The notes beneath the pieces were generated by a model. That model saw nothing but the letters and a program-made list of their open reading frames with translations. It searched no databases and was not told the origin of the DNA. Positions 50,056 to 60,303 of a DNA stretch of 64,000 bases are shown one piece after another. Position 1 is the first letter of the stretch, and each line of letters starts with the position of its first letter. The translations under genes were made by a program, and so were the position numbers. The stretch is from Agapanthus africanus (taxonomy: Eukaryota > Streptophyta > Magnoliopsida > Asparagales > Amaryllidaceae): the NCBI GenBank assembly GCA_030015575.1, contig CM057347.1:504001176-504065175 (forward strand), given 5' to 3'.

Positions 50056-53000
50056 TGTTCCCCTCCGAATGGCGGCGCGCAGGACTGCGATGTCTTGGCG
50101 CTGAGATTCGGGGCAGATACTAATTGGTGCTATCCGTCCACCTCTCCGAAGATGCCAAGTTGATTTATGGCACCATGCATCGAAGGTTTAGACGGATGCG
50201 TCCGATGTAGCAGACTTCGTCAGATTCCCCCTCGTTTGAGGGGTTTTTTTTATTGTGGGGACGCTCTTCCCTGCAGGCGCAAGCCCCTGCAGTTAATTAC
50301 GCTACCGCATTACGGTAACAACTTTCTCCTTCTCCATATGGTCATTTCGTGTCGTGGGTGTTTGTTTTGTATTTTGTTGCCCGTGGATTGTTTATGGAGA
50401 CTGAGTTATGTCGTCGCCCGTAGGGCGTGGACTAGTCCAAATCCGTATTATCTTAGATTTGGGTTTGGGGGTTTGGTTTGAGGATACGTCAGCCGTACTC
50501 GAGGCTGAGATCGACTCAAATGTTTGTTAAGGATACGTTAGTCTAACTTTGTGACTAAGATCAACTTAACGGGATCGTTTAGATCCAACAAAGGAGCGTT
50601 TGGGCTCTATTGTTCCAGTTTAGGGACCTAGTGGTCCATTAAATGTATGGCCGTCGGGACCCATCACCTCTCTGACGACGTTGAAGGATTACAACGACAG
50701 ATGTCAGAGGAGTTCAGAGATGTACCCTCGAGCCAGAGTTAATTGGGGGGATTTATAGTCCACTCTGTTTGAAGGTTTAAGGATACGTTAGCCATCTTTG
50801 AGGCTAAGATCAACTTAAACGGGACCGTTTAGATCCGACAAAAGAGCATGCGGGTCTCTATTGTTCTAGTTTAAGGACATTGCGGTCCATGGGTAGTTTA
50901 AGGACGTTGCGGTCCATGGGTAGTTTAAGGACATTGCGGTCCATTGTTAGTTTTAAGACATCTCGGTCAAGATTAAGGACGTCGTAGTCCATGGGTTTAA
51001 GGACCCCACAGTCTATTGTTAGTTTTAAGACATCTCGGTCAAGGTTAAGGACGTCGTAGTCCATGGGTTTAAGGACCCCACAGTCCGGTATGTGCTCTGG
51101 ATGCTTCACACGGGTTCACTGCCGTGCTTGGCGAGGACCAGGCTCCGCTCTGGACGTTTTCCACGGGGTCAAAGAGTGACATTATCCGCGTTCCACGTAA
51201 CCAGGAATTTTGCATTAAACACGGGTTTAAGGACCCCACAGTCCATATCAATGTGTGGTCGTCGGGACCCGTCACCTCTTTGAAGACATTGAGGGATTAC
51301 AATGCCAAGTATCAAAGGAGTGAAGAGATGTACCCTAGAACCGGACTGACTTAAATAGTCTTTGACCCAATTTGGGATCAAGACCGATTAATTATGTTAT
51401 GAGCCCATTGGCCCAGTTAATCACAAATTGAGGACTTATGGCCATCTTGGGCTAAGTCCAATTAGGAGAGGCTTTGCCTCCATCCATTTAGCCAATTGGG
51501 CCAATGTCTAGTGTTAAACACTACAGAGCAATCAGTGTTGAACACTGGGAATGAGGTTGACAAGTTAGTGTTTAACACTAAAAGATAATTGGTGTTAAAC
51601 ACCAGCAACAAGGCTTTCAAATTATCATAAACACTAAAATAGATCAGTGTTGAACACTGGCAATGGAGATCTCAGATTAGTGTTAAACACTAAGGTAATC
51701 AGTGTTGAACACTGCGAATAAGGTTCTTTGATTAGTGTTGAACACCAAGGCCCAATAGTGTTTCAATACTGTGTTCAAGAGTTCCAATTTAGTGTTAAAC
51801 ACTAAGGCAAAAGGGGTCACGTGGCAACACGTGAGAGCGCCCTTCCTTTATTTATTCTGCTGAGATTACTGCGTCTTTCAGAGCGTCACGTGCCATCACG
51901 TGATAGGCATTCAAACGCTTATATTTTAAAGCTTCTGCCAGGGGTCACGTGGGTCACGTGGGGGACTGCCTCAAAGGGGCTTTCTGTAGATCTTTTAGGG
52001 GGGTCACGTGGTGGCACGTGACCCTGCCTTCATGTATTTTGTTTAGAGGCTCTGTTAATCTTTTTTTTCCAGGAATTAAATTCCTCGAGCTTTAAATTTC
52101 AGAGGAATTAAATTCCTACTTCCTTTTGAAGACTTATATTCTGGAGTAGAGTTGAACTCTGAATCTTCCGTAGGAATTAAATTCCTCGTATATGTGAAGA
52201 ACTGAATAGGGTTAAACCCTAATAAAAGCTTTTAAGGAATTGAATTCCCATTCCCTGTTAAATGATGATTAAGGGAATTAAATTCCCGTTGTTTCAACAG
52301 AACTAAGTTCTTAATTAGGGTTAAACCCTGTTTCTCTCTGTTCTGAAGGAATTAAATTCCCATGACACAGGGTCAAGCCCTAATTTTATTTTAAAGGAAT
52401 TAAATTCCTATAGTTCTGTGAGAATTAAATTCTCGCGTTTCCATTCCCTCTCTATGTTTTGGATCTGCATGGCAGGATCTCAACCCATCGAGAATTAAAT
52501 TCTCAACTTAAAGGGGAGATGTGCACTTTGCAAATCCTCTATCAAAGAGAGAAGAAATATGTTCTTCTGTTTTTATATTATCAGAGTTAAACTCTGTCGA
52601 GAATTAAATTCTCCTTCTTTCAAAAAGCCTTCCCTTTCTTACCTAGGGTTTTCTTTTGCAGAAGCTCCAAATTCCTCAAAGTATCAAGGCTCTCTCCTTT
52701 TTTTGTATCCCTTGGCTCCTATTTATAGGAGAAGCAGCCGAGTCAATTAGTTTTTTGACGAATCTTCATTGAGAGATTTGATTTGCATCCATCATTCGTT
52801 CTGGACCTTTGGATTATTAGGTGAATTTTATTCACCATTGGATTTCAAGTCCCGGGATTCTCCTTTGTTGCTTCGGTTAGATTTAAAGGGGAAATCTTTC
52901 CAAACCCGAGATTTTCCCATAGATAGATGATATTTCATCACCTCTGAATCTTTAATTCGATCTGCTCCAGATAATCACTTTCCTTTGGAAAGATTTGATT

Positions 53001-53569
53001 CTCCTTCAGAATTTAATTCTGTTAACAAAATGGGCTTTGAAAGCCGGTCACGTGTGACCACGTGACCCATGGTCACGTGTGGGCACGTGACCCCCTTGGA
53101 ACGAGCCTTCCTCTTTCTTTTGCGCTCTGTCTTCTGGTTGCTGCTTAACCGTCACGTGCCACCACGTGACCCCTGGTCACGTGTGAGCACGTGACCCTTG
53201 TCTGGAGCCTCTTTCCTTGGTTCAACTGGAGAACGAGTCTGCTGCTTTGAACGTCACGTGCCAACACGTGACCCTGGTTACGTGGGAGCACGTGACCTCT
53301 TCTGAAGCCTTTTCCTTGACTTGATCAGGGAACCGGTGTGCTTTTGACACTTGCATTTAAATGTCACGTGTCGCCACGTGACCCTGGTCACATGGGAGCA
53401 CGTGACTCTTTCTGAAGCCCCTTTTCTTCAACGTAGTCAGGAAACTGAACTTGCCTTGATGATGTGCTTAGGTGTCACGTGCCAACACGTGACCGCTAGT
53501 CACGTGTAAGCACGTGACCCTCTTCTGAAGCTTTTCCCGGAAGCTTTCCTGATTTTAAATCAGGAAACA
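50056..53569 (-). repeat. 3' LTR of element Y (3514 bp)
   Basis: Inverted relative to, and collinear with, the solo LTR at 37324-40923. Ends TGTTCCCC (left) and AGGAAACA (right). TATA at 52720-52727 (minus). It keeps the G-box hairpin array (53030-53530, about 18 CACGTG), the AATT-class palindromes (52070-52620), the second G-box cluster (51815-52025) and the AACACT-class palindromes (51505-51810). Confidence 0.95.
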
Positions 53570-53579
53570 AATGCCCCCA
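53570..53579 (-). other. Polypurine tract of element Y
   Basis: On the minus strand GTGGGGGCATT directly precedes the LTR start TGTTTCCTGA. Confidence 0.8.
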
Positions 53580-53620
53580 CAGCGTTGTTCTCACGTGTCT
53601 GCACGTGAGTGCAACGCTGT
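53579..53620. promoter_or_regulatory. 19-bp-arm hairpin with two G-boxes next to the Y polypurine tract
   Basis: ACAGCGTTG then CTCACGTG on the left pairs with CACGTGAG then CAACGCTGT on the right, with two mismatches and a 4-base loop. It lies just outside the LTR and 64 bases upstream of a plus-strand TATA box (53684-53691), so it could serve the antisense promoter. Confidence 0.7.
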
Positions 53621-53683
53621 CACCTCTTGTGACCGTTGGATTCCTCTAGGGATCTGGGGAGATGAAACATTTCCATTGCCTTC

Positions 53684-53691
53684 TATAAATA
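53684..53691 (+). promoter_or_regulatory. TATA box of plus-strand (antisense) gene of Y
   Basis: TATAAATA in CTATAAATACC, with a C/T-rich start region about 30 bases below. A first exon ends at a good donor (CTCAG|GTAATG, 53845/53846) and the acceptor TTTATTTCAG ends at 54212, giving a leader intron of 367 bases before the ATG at 54218. Confidence 0.6.
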
Positions 53692-54217
53692 CCTCCGTCT
53701 CTTCACAGGAGCCTTCACTTTGCTCATCTTCTTCTTCTGAGAACTTCTTTTTTGAGAATTTAATTCTCGCTTTCAGAGCTTAGTTTTCTGTCTTGAAACA
53801 ATCTTCAGAGTTTAACTCTGTTCGAAAAGAATTCTTTTTCCTCAGGTAATGTTCTTGGACAATGATGGACCTTCACATTTCTCTGGATTTTAAATCCAAA
53901 ACAAGGGTTTTTACCCTTTTTTCTTCATATTTTCCATAAGAACATGAAACCGCTTAACCTTTCAACTGTAGATCTCTTAGGGTTTAGATGATCTTTGGGG
54001 AGATGATGATGACGGTTCAAATCCATGGAATTTAATTCCATCCCAAAAATGTTTCTGGGAATTTAATTCCCTTCTCTTAATAAGGAATTTAATTCCAATG
54101 AAGAATTCGATTTCTTCACACAGAGGCTTCCTGGGGTCTCTTGGCCCGAGGTATTTCTTCTGCAATTAATGGAACAGGAGTTTTCTAATGACTCTCATGA
54201 CCTTTATTTCAGATATC

Positions 54218-54724
54218 ATGGATGCCCATCTGTATGGTCTTGACGAGATCATTTCTTATGGGAATATTCGTGCACTGGGCCGCAGTCAGAACCAGGAGTT
54301 CACCGATGCTCAATGTGCCGAGATCATGAGCCGCTTTGACGAGTACAACCATCGGCTACTCCCCCGTCGCTCTTCTCTTCTGAGGCTGATCGTGCTGGCG
54401 ATCAGGGAGGCTCTCCCTTTATTCTGTGCTGGTGTGCCGCTTGGGGCATAGGACGCCGCCGAGGATAAAGTACACTCGGTGTATCTGATGCACTTGATCT
54501 CAAAGAGAAGGCGGGATAATCTCATTGATCTCCTGCATCAGATGTTCCAGCAGTCGGCCATACTTGCCGCCTATCGGAGGGTGGAGGACATTCGTGAGGA
54601 CCCCGATGCTTGTGATCGTGAGAGGAAGCATACTCGGGAGGTTCGAAATGCTTGGAAAATCTTGAATAAAGTTAATTTTGAGTTTCTCAACCCATGTCCC
54701 GCATCTGAAGTTTTACCATTGTAA
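54218..54724 (+). pseudogene. Antisense gene a of element Y, one internal stop
   Basis: Starts MDAHLYGLDEIISYGNIRAL right after a splice acceptor. Contains RLLPRRSSLLRLIVLAIREA, the motif shared with the X antisense protein at 41999. An in-frame TAG at 54449-54451 interrupts it and the same frame continues (DAAEDKVHSVYLMHLISKRR) to the stop at 54722-54724. Total 168 codons. Helical, charged. Function unknown. Confidence 0.6.
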
Positions 54725-55063
54725 ATGTGTCCTCTATATTTTGTATGAACCCCTTGAAGTATGAGTGACAATTGTTATTATGTCTTTCTATGTTTGCATG
54801 TCTTTTCTCTGGGATTTTATCATTTTGCTACTGTTGTTGTTGGCGCTTTCAATATGCAGGGTGCTACTCCATTTTTTTTAGTGTACATCAGGTTTAGGCC
54901 TCACGTAGTCTGCACGTGGGGTCCCTTGATGTGGCTGTTCACAAAATCTTCTCATGCCCTTGAAAATAGTTCCATCTCATTGATTTTCGATGCCTTTCCT
55001 TTTTTGGGCCTTGGAAATAGTTTCACCATGCAAGATTTTCCGCGCACAGCACTTAATGCATTT

Positions 55064-55075
55064 CCTTATATATGA
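55064..55075 (+). promoter_or_regulatory. TATA box of antisense gene b of Y
   Basis: TTATATATGAGGC lies about 100 bases above the ATG at 55168. The wording resembles the TATAAGGC-type box before the X antisense protein. Confidence 0.5.
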
Positions 55076-55167
55076 GGCTATAGCTTCCCTTTTCCTCTCA
55101 CAAAGAGATTTATATTATTATTTTTTTTTATCTTGGAGTAACTTGTCTTGAGAAACAAACGAGCGTC

Positions 55168-55695
55168 ATGGCCTGCAATCGCCCTCATGCTCGTCGACAG
55201 CCATGGGAAGTTCCTATTGAGGAAATGGTCCCCCGCTTTGCTGCTCGGTTGGTGGATCCCCTCCTTACCGACAACGAATGCGACTCAGCCATGCATGAAC
55301 TCTCGATCCGTAGGGGGTCCCCCCTCCCGATGGGTTCTCTCTGGCTCCGGATGATTCTCAAGGCCGTGCTTGCCGACATCCCTCCTCACCCGGCGGAGAT
55401 GACCCTGGCGATGCTCGACGCGGCAGAAGAAAAGCTCGAGGGTTTTCATGAAGCGTGCCTGATTACTCAGGCTTTGAAGGATTGCTCAATTTATCTGCTG
55501 AGCCAGATCAAGGCCCGGCGAGCTATTATGTCTGCTTTCGCGGACGAACACGGCGCCAATCGATGGGGAGCGACTCCTCGTGAGAACCGTCGCTTTGACG
55601 TGCTGGAGAAAGCAGAGAGAGAGATGGAGAATTTTGTCCTCTGTTTCATTAACCCTTGTGCCGTTGATCCCATGTTTGGTGACCTTTTCCGTTAG
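55168..55695 (+). CDS. Antisense protein b of element Y (175 aa), intact
   Basis: Open frame from MACNRPHARRQPWEVPIEEM to the stop at 55693-55695. Mostly helical and charged, with RENRRFDVLEKAEREMENF near the C-terminus. No signal peptide or membrane segment and no known motif recognised. It is opposite to the Y element and follows its own TATA box. Coding character (regular base use, uninterrupted) suggests a real gene or a recent one, but the function is unknown. Confidence 0.6.
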   Translation: MACNRPHARRQPWEVPIEEMVPRFAARLVDPLLTDNECDSAMHELSIRRGSPLPMGSLWLRMILKAVLADIPPHPAEMTLAMLDAAEEKLEGFHEACLITQALKDCSIYLLSQIKARRAIMSAFADEHGANRWGATPRENRRFDVLEKAEREMENFVLCFINPCAVDPMFGDLFR

Positions 55696-55997
55696 CGTAG
55701 AATACTTTTAAATTAGTCCCTCTTTTTTTTACGCTTTATGCCGAGATTCCATGTAGGCTTGGTGCTAGTATGTATGTTTCCGCTTGCATAAATAAACTTT
55801 GTATTCTTCTCATGAGAACTTTCTTTAACTGCAAATGCTACCATCACTTTCCTGCGCATCAGACCTTTTTGGGTATTATGAACGTTCATGCGATTGCCAA
55901 TGCTATTATTATTATTATTCCCTTTTTGAATACTCATATGATTGCGAACGCATGCTTGAAATATGTCGGAAACTTTTCTTGTTGCCTTTCACATCAG

Positions 55998-56347
55998 GCG
56001 ATGTGAGCGCGTTTTAGATCGATTATTCCCGTCAACTGGAAGCCCATTTATATGGTCTTGTCAATGTCTTGTTTCTAAGGCTGTGGTTACGAAAGCGAGC
56101 TTACGTGGCCTGATAGAGCGATACGCAGCGAACATAAGGTTGTGGCTCTCGATAAAGCTGCCACGTTCACTCGTGAGAGGGTCGAGGCTCATAAGGCCAC
56201 TGAGAAAAAGCTTGAAGCCCGGCTCGCTTCGTATCAGGCTCAACAAGCTCAAGCGGAGGCTCGTCTTTTGGAGATCTTGCGTCATGAAGCCGTGGTCCAA
56301 CAAAAGCAGGATGAGCTGACCAAGTTGCTGAATCGCCCGCCGGCCTG
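55998..56347 (+). pseudogene. Antisense gene c of element Y: coiled-coil fragment, frameshifted
   Basis: After an acceptor-like TTTCACATCAG the frame reads through to ASLRGLIERYAA. One base appears to be missing near 56128, and the sequence continues in another frame as EHKVVALDKAATFTRERVEA, then KKLEARLASYQAQQAQAEAR and on to the stop at 56345-56347. The repeated Ala/Gln/Glu/Arg pattern is a coiled coil, like the tail part of the X antisense gene 1. Confidence 0.5.
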
Positions 56348-57170
56348 AAACATTTGTATCTTTTCCTTCCTTTTTGGTACATACTCATGGATGAGAGTAT
56401 TTTCTTTTTGTTTCTTTCATGAATTGTACTTTGTACCCATTTTGGTTTATGAATAAAAGATACATTTTTCTTCTCAATGATGTGTCCCCCTTTTTATTGA
56501 ATGTATCCTGCGGATATTCTACCTCGATCTTCTTGCAGGACAGCGATGGCTTAGGATTCAGGGTTAAGATCTGCTTCCCAAGACTTTTTCATTTTACGAG
56601 CCACGAGGGTCTCATAAAGAGTTTTTCTCCCTACAGGTCGAGAGGATCCCATAGGTGTGAGTTCTTCTTAAAAATCGTGAGGATCCTTAAGCGGGTTTTC
56701 TCTTGAGAGTCGTAAGGATCTCACAAGAGAGTTTTTCTTCCTTACAGGTCGTGAGGGCCTGCAAGTGCCGGATGTGATCATCCTTATCCGTGTTTCACGG
56801 AGTCAGGGGTCTATTAAGGTATCGTAGTTTAAAGACATCACGGTCAAGGTTAAGGACCTCATAGTCCGTGGATTTAAGGACTCCACAGTCCGCTGTTAGT
56901 TTTAAGACATCACGGTCAAGGTTAAGGACCTCATAGTCCGTGGATTTAAGGACTCCACAGTCCGGTGTTTGGTTGCAGGGACCCGTCACCTCTTTGAAGA
57001 CGTTGAGGAATTACAACGCCGGGCATCAAAGGAGTGAAGAGATGTACCCTTAAACCAAGGCAAAATCTGTAGGGAATCGGGGTGGTTGATCGTTAGTTTT
57101 AAGACATCACGGTCGAGGTTAAGGACATCATAGTCCGTGGATTTTAAGGACTCCACAGTCCGGTATTTGC
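56348..57170. repeat. Non-coding region of Y with LTR-derived words
   Basis: Contains GTCGAGAGGATCC/GTCGTGAGGGCC blocks (56630-56780), followed by repeats of AAGACATCACGGTCAAGGTTAA and GGATTTAAGGACTCCACAG (56820-57170). The latter also occur in the Y LTR (50870-51090). Confidence 0.65.
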
Positions 57171-58560
57171 TCTGGATGCTTCATACGGGTTCACTGCCGT
57201 GCTTGGCGAGGACCAGGCTCCGCTCTGGATGCTTCACACGGGTTCACTGCCGTGCTCTGCGAGGACCAGGATCCGCTCTGGACGTTTTCCACGGGGTCAA
57301 AGAGTGACATTATCCGCGTTCCACGTGACCAGGAATTTTGCACTAGATGCTTCACACGGGTTCACTGCCGTGCTCGGCGAGGACTAGGCTCCGCTCTGGA
57401 TGCTTCACACGGGTTCACTGTCGTGCTCTGCGAGGACCAGGATCCGCTCCGGACGTTTTCCACGGGGTCAAAGAGTGACATTATCCGCGTTCCATGTGAC
57501 CAGGAATTTTGCACTAGATGCTTCACACGGGTTCACTGCCGTGCTCGGCGAGGACTAGGCTCCGCTCTGGATGCTTCATACGGGTTCACTGCCGTGCTCT
57601 GCGAGGACCAGGATCCGCTCTGGACGTTTTCCATGGGGTCAAAGAGTGACATTATCCGCGTTCCACGTGACCAGGAATTTTGCACTAGATGCTTCACACG
57701 GGTTCACTGCCGTGCTCGGCGAGGACTAGGCTCCGCTCTGGATGCTTCACACGGGTTCACTGCCGTGCTCTGCGAGGACCAGGATCCGCTCCGGACGTTT
57801 TCCACGGGGTCAAAGAGTGACATTATCCGCGTTCCATGTGACCAGGAATTTTGCACTAGATGCTTCACACGGGTTCACTGCCGTGCTCGGTGAGGACTAC
57901 GCTCCGCTCTGGATGCTTCACACGGGTTCACTGCCGTGCTCTGCGAGGACCAGGATCCGCTCTGGACGTTTTCCACGGGGTCAAAGAGTGACATTATCCG
58001 CGTTCCACGTGACCAGGAATTTTGCACTAGATGCTTCACACGGGTTCACTGCCGCGTTAGGCGAGGACTAGGCTCCGCTCTGGATGCTTCACACGGGGTC
58101 AAAGAGTGACATTATCCGCGTTCCACGTGACCAGGAATTTTGCACTAGATGCTTCACACGGGTTCACTGCCGCGTTAGGCGAGGACTAGGCTCCGCTCTG
58201 GATGCTTCACACGGGGTCAAAGAGTGACATTATCCGCGTTCCACGTGACCAGGAATTTTGCACTAGATGCTTCACACGGGTTCACTGCCGTGTTAGGCGA
58301 GGACTAGGCTCCGCTCTGGACGTTTTCTATGGGGTCAAAGAGTGACATTATCCGCGTTCCACGTGACCAGGAATTTTGCACTAGATACTTCACACGTGTT
58401 CACTGCCGTGCTCGGCGAGGACTAGGCTCCGCTCTGGATGCTTCACACGGGTTCACTGCCGTGCTCTGCGAGGACTAGGATCCGCTCTGGACGTTTTCTA
58501 CGGGGTCAAAGAGTGACATTATCCGCGTTCCACGTGACCAGGAATTTTGCTGATTGTATC
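57171..58560. repeat. 171-bp higher-order tandem repeat of Y
   Basis: The word GGACGTTTTCC recurs at 57280, 57451, 57622, 57793 and 57964, exactly 171 bases apart. Each unit joins a ~53-base block (GGATGCTTCACACGGGTTCA...) with a ~118-base block holding GGGTCAAAGAGTGACATTAT and CAGGAATTTTGCACTAGA. After 58020 shorter ~118-120-base units follow. Single copies of the same blocks lie in the Y LTR near 51085-51240. Because 171 is divisible by three, frames stay open through it by accident. Confidence 0.92.
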
Positions 58561-59219
58561 CGCATTTCACGGGATGGAGGTTTGACTGTTGGCGATATGT
58601 ATTCCACCGAGCCATGGAACTGGAAGTTGCCGCTGTTCCGCTTAGCTTGAAGTTGTGTTCGTTGTTACGAGACGCGTGTTGAGATGATCTCTAGGTTATT
58701 TGTGGCCCGTCGAGATTCGGCTTCTTCTTCTAATGAAACCTGGGGAGGAAGAGTGCGACTACTTCTTTGTTTGCGCCCCTGGATTGTATACATGGATTGA
58801 TGTAGCATCACCTGTAGGGCATATATTTTATTTTTATTTTATTTCTTTTCCCGCGATGCTCTATCATTTCAGCTTTTTATATCGCGAAAATCGCGATTGC
58901 CCAATCATTTCGGCTATTTTTCGCGGTGCCCAATCATTTCGGCTATTTTTCTTTTACTCGCTGCTTTTTATTGCGAGTTGCCCCATCATTTCGGCTATTT
59001 TTTATATGCATACATTTTTACTTGCTGCTTTTTATTGCAAGTTGCCCCATCATTTCGGCTATTTTGTAGGCATGTGTGGCTTGCTAGCTTTTTGCTGTAA
59101 GCTTGGATTTTGGACACCGATTTCGGCATCAGCACCGCTGCAACTGGGATGTTGCCAGGAGCGAATCATCATTTGCCTCTGTCGATGTTGAACAAAGGTG
59201 GCTTAGCAAACAGGGTTAA
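58561..59219. repeat. Region of Y with short repeated word
   Basis: CCCAATCATTTCGGCTATTTTT or CCCCATCATTTCGG forms recur about five times between 58860 and 59070. No convincing gene. Confidence 0.65.
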
Positions 59220-59770
59220 GGTCCTGTCGACTAAGGCTTTTGACTTCATGAGCCGTAAGGGTCTCACAAAGGTATTTCTCCCTACAAGTCGTGAAGATCT
59301 TGCAGGTGTATTTTCTCCTTAGGGATCGTGAGGATTCCTAAGTGTATGTTTCTCTGTAAGTCGTAAGGATCCTACAAGAGGGTTTTCTCCTTATGGGTCG
59401 AGAGGACCTACAAGGGTTGCTCATCACATGGACATGTCCCTAGTCACGGGTGTGACTTTGTTGGGGAAATGTTTATTCGCGCCCGTGGATTGTATACAAG
59501 GGTCAGTATTGAGCCTCTTGTAGGGCAATATCGAAGGTTGTGGAGGATTTGCTTAAGAACAGGTTTAGGTTTCTGTAACTTAAGACTTTCAAATCTCATG
59601 AGCCGTGAGGGTCCCATAAGAGAATTCTCCTTACGAGTCGTGAGGATCTCGTAAGTGTATTTTCTCCTTAGGAATCGTGAGGATCTCTAAGTGTGTTGCT
59701 CCTTTGTGAGTCGTAAGGATCTCACGCAGGTGGTTTCTCCTTACAAGGTCGAGAGGACCCTACAAGTGTC
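59220..59770. repeat. Degenerate ~45-50 bp tandem repeat in Y
   Basis: Units read TTTCTCCTTA(C)A(A)GTCGTGAGGATC followed by CTACAAG/CTCACAAG words, about ten times. Related blocks are at 56600-56780. Confidence 0.7.
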
Positions 59771-59774
59771 TTTT

Positions 59775-60040
59775 AACGAGGTTGCGCCCTTTCGGGTTTT
59801 CACAAACACTCGCCGGTAGTCCTGCTGTTTTTACTCACGGAGCCCTTTCGGGTTTTCATCCGTGCCCATTTTGCTTATGGACATACCGTTTTTTTTTATA
59901 TTCTTTTTCACCCTTTTTTTTTACAAGGTCGCGCCCTTTCGGGTTTTCACGAGCACTCGCCGGTAGTCCTGCTGTTTTTACTCACGGAGCCCTTTCGGGT
60001 TTTCATCCGTGCCCATTTTGCTTATGGACATACCGTCTCT
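59775..60040. repeat. Two-copy ~155-bp tandem repeat in Y
   Basis: GCCCTTTCGGGTTTTCAC through TATGGACATACCGT occurs at about 59785-59890 and 59930-60040, separated by T-rich spacers. Confidence 0.85.
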
Positions 60041-60054
60041 TTTTTTTTATTCTT

Positions 60055-60058
<4 letters not shown>

Positions 60059-60090
<32 letters not shown>
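60059..60090. repeat. (AT)16 microsatellite
   Basis: Perfect AT run inside the Y repeat region. Confidence 0.95.
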
Positions 60091-60093
<3 letters not shown>

Positions 60094-60127
60094 TTGTCTC
60101 GTCAGCCTAAAGATGCTGCGGTAGTAG

Positions 60128-60205
60128 TTTTAGGGACGTTTCGGTCCGTCGTTAGTTTAAGGACGTTTCGGTCCGTCGTTAGTTTAAGGACGTTTCGGTC
60201 CATCG
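60128..60205. repeat. Three-copy 26-bp repeat in Y
   Basis: GGACGTTTCGGTCCGTCGTT occurs three times with TAGTTTAA between. The core GGAC..GTCC is palindromic. Confidence 0.85.
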
Positions 60206-60303
60206 CTATGGGAAGGCTGGCTGCTGCTTGTAAAGTCTGAGCCTAGGAAGATAGTGAGCGGACATAGTCGTCGTCATCTATCATTGACCCAGGCTGTGGC
60301 TTA

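Noticed and set aside
37324..53569. A 16-kb DNA transposon with 3.5-kb terminal inverted repeats
   Set aside because: The left arm is a solo LTR with its own GGGAT duplication inside gag of X, and the right arm is the 3' LTR of element Y with a polypurine tract beside it.
57252..57893. 213-residue frame in element Y
   Set aside because: It exists only because the 171-bp repeat unit is a multiple of three; the protein is the same segment repeated and no start region or domain is seen.
57171..58560. Relationship to primate 171-bp alpha satellite
   Set aside because: Only the length coincides; the sequence is clearly LTR-derived and from a plant.
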